NCBI GenBank assembly: GCA_039808765.1
Contig: JBDHTQ010000003.1
Span: 124,001-188,000 of the forward strand
Length of the DNA: 64,000 nt
Direction: 5' to 3'
Source of the DNA: JBDHTQ01 sp039808765
GTDB lineage: Bacteria > Pseudomonadota > Alphaproteobacteria > UBA2400
The position numbers and the translations under genes were made by a program. Below, piece after piece: positions 16,196 through 24,676 of the stretch. Under the pieces are notes generated by a model that had not been told where the DNA came from, made no database searches, and saw only the letters and a list, made by a program, of their open reading frames with translations. The stretch's first letter is position 1. The number at the start of each line of letters is the position of its first letter.

Positions 16196-17932
16196 ATGAT
16201 TGTCGATTCAAATGTTTTTCATGGTTTTACAGCGCTCGTAAAGCAGGCTATCGCGCAGGCAGGCTATCCGGAATGTTCACCCGTGATCGAGTTGCCGCGC
16301 GACGAAAATCATGGCAATTGGACGACCCCCGTTGCCATGATGATTGCTAAATCGCAAAGCATGGCCCCGCGCGTGGTGGCAGAAAAGATCATTCCTTTTC
16401 TGGCGCGCCACGACGACATTCTGAAAGCTGACGTGGCCGGGCCGGGCTTCATTAATGTGACAATGAAACCCGCCTTCTGGCAAGCGCAGATTGCTAAAAT
16501 TCTTAATGCCGGACTTTCTTACGGCGAAAGTAATCTGGGCGGAAATATTGGCGTTAATATTGAATATTGCTCTGCCAACCCCACCGGGCCAATGCACACA
16601 GCGCATGCCCGTGGCACATGTCTTGGCGATGCGTTGGCGAATCTTTTATCTAAAGTTGGATACAAGGTTACGCGTGAATATTACATCAATGATGCCGGAA
16701 ATCAGATTGATGTTTTAGCGCGCTCGACTTTTCTGCGGTATCGCGAGGCTCTGGGGCAGGATATTGGCGAGATTCCGGCAGGTCTTTATCCCGGAGAATA
16801 CTTAAAAGATGTAGCACAATCCTTGGTCGCGCGTGACGGTGATCGTTGGTTGAGCGCTGATGAGGCCGAACGTACGGCTGCAATCAAAGACTTTGCGATG
16901 AATTTTCTGCTTGATAAAATAAAACAGGATTTGGCTGATCTGCATGTCGCGATGGATGTTTTCACATCCGAAAAGAAGCTGCGTGAAAGTGGCGCAGTTG
17001 AAGCGTGTTTGCACATGATGACCGAGCAAGGCTTAGTATACCGCGGTGTGCTTGAGCCGCCAAAAGGGAAAGCAGCCCCAGAAGATTGGGAACCAAAAGA
17101 ACAGACACTTTTTCGTGCGACCGAGTTTGGTGATGACATTGATCGTGTGTTGGTTAAGGCTGATGGCGGATATGCTTACCGATTGCCGGATATTGCTTAC
17201 CACCTTGATAAATTCAAGCGCTCAGGTCCAATCATGATTACTGTGGTGGGGGCTGATCATTCCGGATGGGTAAAATCTATTCTTGCCGCTGTAGCCGCCG
17301 TAACGGATCGCAAGGCCCAGTTTAGCGTTAAAATGGTAGCCATGGTCAATACGCTTGATAATGGCAAGCCTGTACGCATGAGTAAGAGGGCAGGCACTTT
17401 TGTCACCCTTAATGATATTGTTGAACGGGTAGGCGGGGATGTCATGCGGTTTGTCATGCTTTCTCGCAGCCCCGATCAAGTGATCGATTTCGATTTTGCT
17501 AAAGTGGTTGAGCAATCAAAAGAAAATCCGGTTTTCTATGTTCAATATGCGCATGCACGTTGTTACTCTGTCATGCGCCAAGCCAAAGAAAGCGATTTTG
17601 ACTTATCTCACCTTGAATCGGCTGATACCAGCCTTTTAAACGATGACGATGAGCTTCGTCTTATCCGCAAAATTGCCGGATGGGGAAGATTGATCGAGCA
17701 AGCCGCTCAAGCCCAAGAACCCCACCGGATTGTTTATTATCTGCAAGATGTTGCTGCGACATTTCACGCGCTGTGGAACAAAGGGAGTGAGTGTACAACG
17801 CTACGGTTTATTCGTGAGGACGCGCCCGCGGTATCATTGGCGCGCCTTGCAATGGTGAAGGCTGTGGCGACAACGATTGCATCAGGGTTAAAAGTTCTCG
17901 GTATCGAAGCAGTGAAGGAGATGCGTTCATGA
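16196..17932 (+). CDS. argS: Arginyl-tRNA synthetase
   Basis: Class I synthetase charging tRNA-Arg. The HIGH-type motif is HTAH in SANPTGPMHTAHARG; the KMSK-type motif is RMSKRAGT. An N-terminal Add-1-type domain and a C-terminal DALR anticodon domain (HALWNKGSE to the end) complete 578 residues. Start set at 16196 behind GGGAGGG; the open frame to 16082 adds an unrelated basic leader. The stop overlaps the next gene's ATG by 4 nt (ATGA), so argS and the SPOR gene are coupled, as is usual in Alphaproteobacteria. Confidence 0.95.
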   Translation: MIVDSNVFHGFTALVKQAIAQAGYPECSPVIELPRDENHGNWTTPVAMMIAKSQSMAPRVVAEKIIPFLARHDDILKADVAGPGFINVTMKPAFWQAQIAKILNAGLSYGESNLGGNIGVNIEYCSANPTGPMHTAHARGTCLGDALANLLSKVGYKVTREYYINDAGNQIDVLARSTFLRYREALGQDIGEIPAGLYPGEYLKDVAQSLVARDGDRWLSADEAERTAAIKDFAMNFLLDKIKQDLADLHVAMDVFTSEKKLRESGAVEACLHMMTEQGLVYRGVLEPPKGKAAPEDWEPKEQTLFRATEFGDDIDRVLVKADGGYAYRLPDIAYHLDKFKRSGPIMITVVGADHSGWVKSILAAVAAVTDRKAQFSVKMVAMVNTLDNGKPVRMSKRAGTFVTLNDIVERVGGDVMRFVMLSRSPDQVIDFDFAKVVEQSKENPVFYVQYAHARCYSVMRQAKESDFDLSHLESADTSLLNDDDELRLIRKIAGWGRLIEQAAQAQEPHRIVYYLQDVAATFHALWNKGSECTTLRFIREDAPAVSLARLAMVKAVATTIASGLKVLGIEAVKEMRS

Positions 17933-19074
17933 CCACGATTATGCCACCCGACCCCCTAAATTCGATGGGGGGATATGCCGTTGATCCGTTGCGCTCAACT
18001 TCTGCCCATTCGTCGGGGCGTCAGTCCTCGCGGATGATTCGTTTGAGTGCAATGGCCTTGGCATTCGTTTCTGTTATCGCTTTGGCTGTCATCTTGTTTA
18101 GTTCAACTAAACAGCCTGTAGATTCTGCAAGCGTACCCGTTGTCGCTGCCGAAACAGATGTCTTTCGTAAAAAACCAGAAGATGCGGGCGGTATGGCAGT
18201 AGCTAACCGGGATTCTACAGTGTTTGATGCACAGCAAAATCAGCCTGCACACTCTGGGCAAATTGAGCAACTTATCCCCGAACCAGAGCAACCGATTCTT
18301 GATGCCCATAACGATAACGCCGACTTGCCCGCGCCGCGTCGTATGGACGGACACCCGGCCCTGACCGCTGAGGAAATTCGCCAGATGCACATTGCGCGTC
18401 GTCAGAACAGTGATGCGGCAGCTCAGGCGCTTGAGCAACTGGACACATCTTCTTCTGCGTCTGTTCAAAGCAACGCTTCTACATCTGTTGCGCCCCCTGC
18501 GGATGAAGGCAATCAGCATCAAAATGATCAGTCTCTGGCGATGAATGATGAAGGAACCGGCGAATCTGTTGAGGATGAGGCTCCTGCGGCTTCAACTCAG
18601 GAAGATGAAGCGATGCCCACAAAAGTTTCTGAATCCGTACCATCACCTGTTACTGCGCAAAAGAGTGCAGAATCTGCTGCAAAATCGGTATCGAATGCAA
18701 CCTTAAAGGCTGGTGCAAGCGCAGCTGTTCCCTCCAGCAACACTTCTGTAAAGTCTTCTGCTGTAAAACCCGCCCCCGCAAAATCTGCTTCGACAACATC
18801 GGCACCGGCCGTGTCATCATCAAGCACAGGCATGAAGATGGTGCAGTTAGGGGCGGTACGCACAGAAGATGCTGCGCATGCTGAATTATCAAAACTCAAA
18901 GGCAAATATGCATCACAGCTTGGTTCGTTGGGCAGTTCTGTTCAAAAAGCCGACTTGGGAAGTCGTGGCGTTTTTTGGCGTATGCGCGCTGGTCCGCTCA
19001 ATGAATCTGATGCCAAAAAGGTTTGTGCATCACTTACTGCGTCGGGTCAGAGCTGTATGGTGGTAAGCCGATAA
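17929..19074 (+). CDS. SPOR-domain membrane protein (FtsN-like layout)
   Basis: 381 residues: a short cytoplasmic N-terminus, one membrane helix (about 37-60, MALAFVSVIALAVILF), a long periplasmic Ala/Ser/Glu/Pro-rich linker, and a SPOR domain at the C-terminus (about 300-381, beginning KMVQLGAVRTEDAAHAEL) that binds denuded septal glycan. Between argS and nagZ this is the conserved alphaproteobacterial SPOR gene. The linker is poorly conserved by nature. The stop codon shares one base with the nagZ start (TAATG). Confidence 0.87.
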   Translation: MTTIMPPDPLNSMGGYAVDPLRSTSAHSSGRQSSRMIRLSAMALAFVSVIALAVILFSSTKQPVDSASVPVVAAETDVFRKKPEDAGGMAVANRDSTVFDAQQNQPAHSGQIEQLIPEPEQPILDAHNDNADLPAPRRMDGHPALTAEEIRQMHIARRQNSDAAAQALEQLDTSSSASVQSNASTSVAPPADEGNQHQNDQSLAMNDEGTGESVEDEAPAASTQEDEAMPTKVSESVPSPVTAQKSAESAAKSVSNATLKAGASAAVPSSNTSVKSSAVKPAPAKSASTTSAPAVSSSSTGMKMVQLGAVRTEDAAHAELSKLKGKYASQLGSLGSSVQKADLGSRGVFWRMRAGPLNESDAKKVCASLTASGQSCMVVSR

Positions 19075-20138
19075 TGCCTTCAGTCTCACCTGTTATCTTC
19101 GGTTGTGCGGGAGAAAAACTTACCCCGCAAGAACGGGATTTATTTAAACAGGTGAGACCTTTTGGCCTGATTCTTTTTGATCGCAATATTCGTCATCCCC
19201 TGCAACTCGCTGAGCTTACTGCCGAGTTTCGTGCCTGTGTGCGTGTTGCTGATGCACCCATTCTGGTCGATCAAGAAGGCGGGCGTATTGCCCGGCTTGA
19301 TGCCTTGCAATGGCGCATGTTTCCTTCCGCGCGCAAAGTGGGGTGGGTGTATGATCGCAATCCTGAAAAGGGCTTGCGCGTTGCCTACCTCCATGGATTG
19401 CGCATGGGGCATATGGCGCGGGCGGTGGGGATTAATGTATTATGCAGCCCCGTTTGCGATCTGTATGTTGAGGGCGCAGATGGCATTATTGGGGACCGCG
19501 CGTATTCATCGTCACCTCACACGGTTAAAGTATTGGCGCATGCCTATAGTCAGGGATTAATGGCCGCAGGTGTTTTTCCGGTAATGAAGCATATTCCGGG
19601 ACACGGTCGTGCTCAGGCAGACAGTCATAAAATGCTTCCGGTGGTTACCACCTCGCTTGAAGAATTGCAAAATACGGATTTTGTTCCTTTTGCACATCTT
19701 AAACATATCCCCTTTGCGATGAGTGCGCATGTGCTGTATTCGGCACTTGATGCCAAGCGGTGCGCCTCTCTTTCGCGTAAAGTAACACGTCAGATTATTC
19801 GTAAACATATGGGCTTTCAGGGGCTGCTTATGAGCGATGATATCGGTATGCAGGCGCTGACCGGTGACATGCCCACCCGCGCGCGCAATGTTTTGCGCGG
19901 GGGATGCGATCTTGCATTATATTGTCGTGCAGATATTGAGGAAATGCGTGCCATTGCTGCAGCACTTCCCTCCTTTCCTCTCATCACACAACTGCGCTGG
20001 CGTATGGCCAAAAAAAGATTGGTTCCCCAACCTTTTTATGATCCTGCCGACACGCTTCGTGAATTTGAGAGCCTGGTCACCTCGCTTGCTAGCAACATGG
20101 ATGATTTACCGCTTTTAGCGCATAAAACGGGCGTTTGA
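19074..20138 (+). CDS. nagZ: Beta-N-acetylhexosaminidase
   Basis: GH3 enzyme of peptidoglycan recycling, releasing GlcNAc from GlcNAc-anhydroMurNAc peptides. VDQEGGRIARL, KHIPGHGRAQADSHK (the His/Asp dyad loop) and LLMSDDIGMQAL (nucleophile Asp) are all intact. 354 residues from the ATG at 19074. The frame is open to 19023, but that part overlaps the SPOR gene and lacks homology. It precedes a decayed copy of itself, then scpAB. Confidence 0.93.
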   Translation: MPSVSPVIFGCAGEKLTPQERDLFKQVRPFGLILFDRNIRHPLQLAELTAEFRACVRVADAPILVDQEGGRIARLDALQWRMFPSARKVGWVYDRNPEKGLRVAYLHGLRMGHMARAVGINVLCSPVCDLYVEGADGIIGDRAYSSSPHTVKVLAHAYSQGLMAAGVFPVMKHIPGHGRAQADSHKMLPVVTTSLEELQNTDFVPFAHLKHIPFAMSAHVLYSALDAKRCASLSRKVTRQIIRKHMGFQGLLMSDDIGMQALTGDMPTRARNVLRGGCDLALYCRADIEEMRAIAAALPSFPLITQLRWRMAKKRLVPQPFYDPADTLREFESLVTSLASNMDDLPLLAHKTGV

Positions 20139-20164
20139 AATGTCTACCGCTGAGTCTTAAAAAT

Positions 20165-20200
20165 TGATAAGGCTGCCCTCAATCCTTATCATTCGCCGTT
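20165..20200 (+). terminator. Likely nagZ terminator
   Basis: TGATAAGG (20165-20172) pairs with CCTTATCA (20184-20191), followed within a few bases by a run of six T. The stem is short (8 bp), so strength is uncertain, but it lies right where nagZ ends and before the decayed nagZ copy. Confidence 0.5.
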
Positions 20201-20228
20201 TTTTATTGTGACCATGGATATTTTCATT

Positions 20229-20988
20229 ATGTCAGCATGTTTACCTGTTATCGTTCGCGTCAAAGGACCAAAACTAGACTCAAACACTAAAGCCTTTCTC
20301 CGCAAAAATCTGCCTTATGGTGTTATTTTTTCAGCGATAATGGGGTCCATCCACGCCAAATAAAAGGTTGGGTTCATCAAATACAGGATCAAACCAAGGA
20401 AGACACCCGATTTAGTGTAGATTGCGAGGGGGGACGGGTTCAGCGTTTCAAAAATGTGCCGGGCATTTACACTTATCCAAGTGCTGAAGCGCTAGGGCGG
20501 ATGTACGAGGTCGATAAGCTTCGCGCAATTCAAGCAACAGAATTGGTCGGTTATTGCATTGGCCGCCAGATGGCGCAATTGGGGATACATACGGTTTTTG
20601 CTGCTGTGCGCGATGTGCGACGTCCTGGGGCGCACGCGATCATTGGCGATCGATCGTTTGGTTATACAGCGGAACAGGTTTCCGTCCTTGGATCTGCCAT
20701 GGAGAAGGGATTGCTTCAGGCCGGTGTGGAGCCAGAGCTGATAGCCGTGTGCAGGCTGTTTTGGTCGCCGGGAGCGATATTGCCCTTGTGGATGGGTACG
20801 ATTTGGAGAGGTTACGGAAAGTTTCAGAGCATAGTCCCGCCATGTCCCCAGCCACCAAAGCGCGCCTGCACGCGATGCAAGATTATGTCAAGCGCTGCAA
20901 TACGCCTAAAATAGATGTTCGAGAGGCACGCCATCGGGCAAACCGTCTTTATAAACAGTGCGGTATCAGTGGTATGCTGATTAAATAG
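20229..20988 (+). pseudogene. Decayed nagZ paralogue
   Basis: Three reading frames together spell a NagZ-like protein. Frame one from the ATG at 20229 gives the N-terminus (LPVIVRVKGPKL...NLPYGVIF, like PVIFGCAGEKL...RPFGLILF). A second frame, beginning near 20330, continues with DNGVHPRQ, VDCEGGRVQRF and AIIGDRSF up to GLLQAGVEP. A third, from about 20740, gives VQAVLVAGSDIALV and the C-terminal helices. The middle (His/Asp loop and nucleophile SDD region, roughly 130-180 residues) is missing. At least one frameshift, one in-frame stop and an internal deletion make it non-functional. It is divergent from nagZ, so an old duplicate or acquired homologue. Confidence 0.82.
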
Positions 20989-21034
20989 GTTTGGAAAGAT
21001 TGAAATTCCTCTTTCTTTATACTAAGCATGAGGA

Positions 21035-21901
21035 ATGACGATGCCTGAGAGCTCTTCCGCCACGATTGAAGCGGTAAACCCTGACACACCTTCTTCAGAG
21101 GGCGAGGCGCTGTTTGTCTTGTCGCTGGATGGGTTTGAAGGTCCTATCGATCTATTGCTTCATCTGGCCAAAGATCAAAAACTTGATTTGACAAAAATCT
21201 CTATTTTAAAGCTGGCAGAACAATATCTAATTTTTATTGAAGAAATGCATTCTTTGCGCCTTGAAGTGGCCGCTGACTATCTCGTAATGGCGGCATGGCT
21301 CGCCTATCTTAAATCACGCCTGCTGCTTCCCAAGCAAGAGCGTACCAGTGATGAAGAACCGTCGGGCGAAGAACTGGCTGCCGCACTTGCTCTGCAGATG
21401 CAGCGGCTTGAGGCGATTCAAAAGGCGGCAGCGCAATTACTACTATTGCCTCGAATGGGGTATGACGTGTTTGCGCGGGGAAGCGATGATGATGCGTTGG
21501 AGGTTGTGGTAAATCACCAGCCTACGGCAACCATTTATGATCTTTTAAGCGCTTATGCTCATGTAAAAAAACGCACCGACAAACCCGCGCCGTTGCGATT
21601 CGTTCCATTTGAACTATATTCAATCGATGAGGCAATTGAGCGGTTGCGCCATATTGTAAAAAACTTGCCGGAATGGACAACAATATCCAGCTTCTTGCCG
21701 CGGGGTTTGCAGCCTGGCGTAGTGGGGCGTTCAGCGATTGCTGCCAACTTGATCGCGAGTTTGGAGTTGGCCAAACAAGGTCTGCTTGAAGTACGGCAAG
21801 ACCGTACATTTGCACCCATTTGGGTGCGGCAGGTGCGGACGGCCGATGGTGACGATCAACATCGTGTTATAGAAGAGGAAAAAGAATCCTATGACGCTTG
21901 A
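21035..21901 (+). CDS. scpA: Segregation and condensation protein A
   Basis: Kleisin subunit that links the SMC heads in the bacterial condensin. FEGPIDLLLHLAKDQKLDLTKISILKL is the conserved N-terminal kleisin helix region; LAYLKSRLLLPK and a C-terminal winged helix (FLASLELAK/QGLLEVRQ) follow. 288 residues. It overlaps scpB by 11 nt. In Alphaproteobacteria scpAB lies between nagZ and tatABC exactly as here. Confidence 0.93.
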   Translation: MTMPESSSATIEAVNPDTPSSEGEALFVLSLDGFEGPIDLLLHLAKDQKLDLTKISILKLAEQYLIFIEEMHSLRLEVAADYLVMAAWLAYLKSRLLLPKQERTSDEEPSGEELAAALALQMQRLEAIQKAAAQLLLLPRMGYDVFARGSDDDALEVVVNHQPTATIYDLLSAYAHVKKRTDKPAPLRFVPFELYSIDEAIERLRHIVKNLPEWTTISSFLPRGLQPGVVGRSAIAANLIASLELAKQGLLEVRQDRTFAPIWVRQVRTADGDDQHRVIEEEKESYDA

Positions 21902-22760
21902 AAATGAAGTCCTTCATAACATAGAGAACGATACATCTGAAAACAGCTCTGAAAGTGTTGAGGAAATGAATGCTGATTCATTTGACCCCAGCACTGACGA
22001 AGAGATTGAGCTGGTTGAAGAAATTTCTGACTTCTCGCCTCCACTGAACGCAGAGGAAACGGCAATGTTACGTCTGCGTGTCGTTGAGGCTTTATTGTTT
22101 GCAAGCAAAACGCCTTTGGATGAGGAAACTATTTTAAAGCATTTGCAGCGTGGCCCGATTGGGGATGGAGCAAATGTGGCCGGTATTTTAAGCGACTTGC
22201 AGCAGATGTATCAAAACCGCGGCTTAACATTGGTTAATGCACAAGGGCGATGGTCATTGCGTACTGCAGTTGATTTGGGTGTTTATCTGCGGCTTGAAAG
22301 CACAAAGCCGGTTAAACTAAGCCGTTCGGTGAGTGAAACGCTGGCTGTTATCGCTTATCATCAGCCCATCACTCGCGCTGAGATCGAGACTATTCGCGGT
22401 GTTGCTACCAGCAAAGGCGTGTTGGATTATCTGATGCAGTTGGGATGGGTGCGACCCGGCCAACGTCGAGAAACCCCAGGCCGTCCGCTAACGTGGGTCA
22501 CAACGTCAGCTTTTCTTGATCACTTCGGTTTGGTATCTCTGCAAGATCTGCCCGGTGTAGAAGAGCTGCGTGCTGCAGGTCTTTTAGAGACTCAAGCCAG
22601 TATGATGTATGGCGTGATCAAACCGGATCAACAGGATGATTTGCCAACAGCACTTGAGGATCAGACTGAAGAAGAGTTGCCGGATTTCGTCCCTTCCGCG
22701 CAGTCTGCTGAAGAAGAAGAAGATGATGATGCGGCAGCGAAGGAAGAAGCGTTCGTTTAG
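21891..22760 (+). CDS. scpB: Segregation and condensation protein B
   Basis: Dimeric winged-helix partner of ScpA in the SMC complex. The core is at about residues 60-220: VVEALLFASKTPL, LSRSVSETLAVIAYHQPITRAEIETIRGV (family signature), TPGRPLTWVTT and FLDHFGLVSLQDLP. Both ends carry long acidic tails (Glu/Asp-rich, residues 1-50 and 250-289), longer than in E. coli-type ScpB. Starts within the scpA 3' end. Confidence 0.93.
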   Translation: MTLENEVLHNIENDTSENSSESVEEMNADSFDPSTDEEIELVEEISDFSPPLNAEETAMLRLRVVEALLFASKTPLDEETILKHLQRGPIGDGANVAGILSDLQQMYQNRGLTLVNAQGRWSLRTAVDLGVYLRLESTKPVKLSRSVSETLAVIAYHQPITRAEIETIRGVATSKGVLDYLMQLGWVRPGQRRETPGRPLTWVTTSAFLDHFGLVSLQDLPGVEELRAAGLLETQASMMYGVIKPDQQDDLPTALEDQTEEELPDFVPSAQSAEEEEDDDAAAKEEAFV

Positions 22761-22793
22761 TGTGTTGCATGACGCAACAGAAAGAGGTTCTCC

Positions 22794-23009
22794 ATGGGAA
22801 TAGGTTTTCGTGAACTGCTTGTGATCCTCGCGATCGTGATTTTTGTTTGGGGCACCAAGCGTCTTCCCAATATTATGGAAGATGTGGCCAAAGGCATAAA
22901 AAGCTTTAAACAAGGGCTGCGTGATGATGATGGGGCAAGTGCACAGAGCTCGCCCGAAAAACCCAATAAGCAACCGTCGTCGCAAGACGGACCGCCTTCT
23001 TCACTCTAA
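22794..23009 (+). CDS. tatA: Sec-independent translocase subunit TatA
   Basis: 71 residues: an N-terminal membrane helix (FRELLVILAIVIFVWGTKRLP), the amphipathic helix IMEDVAKGIKSFKQGL with the conserved FKQGL, and a short polar tail. Forms the pore part of the twin-arginine system. Behind an AGAGG ribosome site; first of the tatABC genes. Confidence 0.93.
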   Translation: MGIGFRELLVILAIVIFVWGTKRLPNIMEDVAKGIKSFKQGLRDDDGASAQSSPEKPNKQPSSQDGPPSSL

Positions 23010-23036
23010 GCGGCTTTCAGCTCTAAGGGAGTGGCC

Positions 23037-23375
23037 ATGTTTGATTTCGGCTGGCAGGAAATTGCACTCACAGGCGTGGTGGCCCTAATTGTTCTGGGGC
23101 CGAAAGAGTTGCCGGGATTGATGCGCACAGCCGGAAAAATGGTGCGTAAAGCGCGTCTGATTGCCCATGAATTTCGTGTAAGTTTTGATGAAATCGCCGA
23201 GGAAGTAGAAATTGACGAAGTGCAGCGTAAAGCACAAGCACAGGCTGCACAGATTGAGCCTTTGTGTCCTCCCTCTGAAACGAAAAGTACAAACTTAAAA
23301 CCCGTAACGAATGTTCAAAAAGCTGATCTGCCCCCCGTGTTCGAACCCTTACCCGAGAAGGGAGGCGGAAAATGA
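23037..23375 (+). CDS. tatB: Sec-independent translocase subunit TatB
   Basis: MFDFGWQEIALTGVVALIVLGPKELP is the TatB membrane helix and hinge; the amphipathic helix (LMRTAGKMVRKAR) follows, and the tail is basic then Pro-rich. The ATG at 23037 fits the AAGGGAG site better than the GTG at 23031. The last codons overlap the tatC start by 4 nt (ATGA). With TatC it forms the twin-arginine signal receptor. Confidence 0.93.
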   Translation: MFDFGWQEIALTGVVALIVLGPKELPGLMRTAGKMVRKARLIAHEFRVSFDEIAEEVEIDEVQRKAQAQAAQIEPLCPPSETKSTNLKPVTNVQKADLPPVFEPLPEKGGGK

Positions 23376-24238
23376 GCGCGAACGATCAAACCTCTTCAAT
23401 TTTATCTGAAGTAAAATCAATTGCTGAAGACGAGTATTTTTCTGCCCCTCCTTTTATTCATGATAACGATCATCACGCGCGCGAGCCGTTGGGGGCGCAG
23501 GGAATGTCAATGTTGGATCACTTGGTCGAATTGCGGCGGCGTTTGATTTGGTCAATTGTTGCTTTCATGGTAGCTTTTATTATTTGCTACACCTACTCAG
23601 AAAATATTTTTTCTTTTCTTGCTCAACCGCTTGCAGATGCCATGGGAACCGCACATCGCAGCCTGATTTATACCGGGCTGGGTGAGGCTTTCTTTACCTA
23701 TCTAAAAGTGGCAGCGTTTGCTGCATTCTTTCTATCGTTTCCCATCATCGCAGTGCAGGTATGGATGTTTGTGGCGCCGGCACTTTATAAAAACGAAAAA
23801 CGTGCTTTCCTGCCTTTTATGATTGCAACGCCTGTGCTCTTTCTTGCGGGGGCGGCATTGCTTTATTATGCAGTGATGCCGTTGCTGGTACAATTTTTTC
23901 TTGGCTTTGAAACAACGTCTACCGTTGGGTCTGTGTCAATTGAGGCTACCCCGCGGATCAGTGAGTATTTCAGTCTTGTAATGCAACTTGTTTTGGCGTT
24001 TGGCATAGCTTTTCAATTGCCGGTGTTGCTTACCCTTTTGGCCAAAGTGGGACTTATTACATCAAAAGCACTTGTTGATAAACGTCGCTATGCAATTGTC
24101 ATTATTTTTATTGTAGCTGCAATTTTAACCCCACCCGACGCTATTTCGCAATGCATGTTGGCTTTTCCTTTACTGCTCCTTTACGAGGTTTCAATCTGGT
24201 CATGTAGATGGGTTGAGCGTAAACGGTTAATGCCATAA
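23372..24238 (+). CDS. tatC: Sec-independent translocase subunit TatC
   Basis: Multi-spanning receptor of twin-arginine signal peptides. Conserved features: MLDHLVELRRRLIWS at about residue 50, the six-helix core, FPIIAVQVWMFVAPALYKNEKR and the late loop LTPPDAISQ. 288 residues; the N-terminal extension of about 45 polar residues is longer than in E. coli. Many alphaproteobacterial operons continue with serS; here a small gene and then convergent holA follow. Confidence 0.95.
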   Translation: MSANDQTSSILSEVKSIAEDEYFSAPPFIHDNDHHAREPLGAQGMSMLDHLVELRRRLIWSIVAFMVAFIICYTYSENIFSFLAQPLADAMGTAHRSLIYTGLGEAFFTYLKVAAFAAFFLSFPIIAVQVWMFVAPALYKNEKRAFLPFMIATPVLFLAGAALLYYAVMPLLVQFFLGFETTSTVGSVSIEATPRISEYFSLVMQLVLAFGIAFQLPVLLTLLAKVGLITSKALVDKRRYAIVIIFIVAAILTPPDAISQCMLAFPLLLLYEVSIWSCRWVERKRLMP

Positions 24239-24261
24239 CCCCAAACAATTCTGACTTGCAT

Positions 24262-24299
24262 TGCAAAATGCAAAAACTGCTGATTTTTTGCATTTTGCA
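24262..24299. terminator. Strong AT-rich inverted repeat after tatC
   Basis: TGCAAAATGCAAAAA (24262-24276) pairs perfectly with TTTTTGCATTTTGCA (24285-24299) across an 8-nt loop, 24 nt after the tatC stop codon. A 15-bp stem could stop transcription from tatC, though no T run follows it. Alternatively it is an operator for the small gene that starts at 24396. Confidence 0.45.
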
Positions 24300-24395
24300 G
24301 TGCCTGGCTCTGCTGTAGTTAATTGATATTGTTGATAAAAATTTTCGATTTGGGTGGCATTCTTCTTGCCTTTATTCAGACAGGGAGAAAGCATT

Positions 24396-24620
24396 ATGCC
24401 AAAAGATATTAAGGAAAACCCATATAGCATTGCTCTTGGTGAAGCCTTACAGGCTGTCGCTGATATTGGTCATCCTGATTATATTCGGATTCCTATTTTC
24501 CCCTCCACTTATATGTGCAAAGTGGGGGCTGAGAAGGCCAACATTACAGTGGACCAAGCGCGTACCGCCTATCAATCTATGATTGAGGCATGGGCCCATG
24601 CGCCGGAGATTGAACCTTAA
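24396..24620 (+). CDS. Unrecognised 74-residue protein
   Basis: Short soluble protein starting MPKDIKENPYS. The start at 24396 follows the good ribosome site AGGGAGAAA; the open frame begins earlier (24354) without one. It has one Cys, a helix (ALGEALQAVADIG) and a second helix near the end (VDQARTAYQSMIEAW). No family recognised. A partial repeat copy sits just after its stop. Confidence 0.55.
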   Translation: MPKDIKENPYSIALGEALQAVADIGHPDYIRIPIFPSTYMCKVGAEKANITVDQARTAYQSMIEAWAHAPEIEP

Positions 24621-24639
24621 TGTTGTTCCATCCAATCAA

Positions 24640-24676
24640 TGATGATGAGACCATCTTTGACGACGTATTTGCGTTA
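24640..24676 (+). repeat. Dispersed intergenic repeat, copy 3 (fragment)
   Basis: Only the central block remains: GAGACCATCTTTGACGACGT then ATTTGCGTTAA. It ends inside the stop codon of holA (minus strand), so the element supplies the last bases of that gene. It sits in the convergent gap with the 74-residue gene. Confidence 0.75.

Noticed and set aside
18103..18522. Minus-strand open frames inside the SPOR-protein gene
   Set aside because: They mirror the Ala/Ser/Pro-rich linker of the plus-strand gene and have no features of their own.
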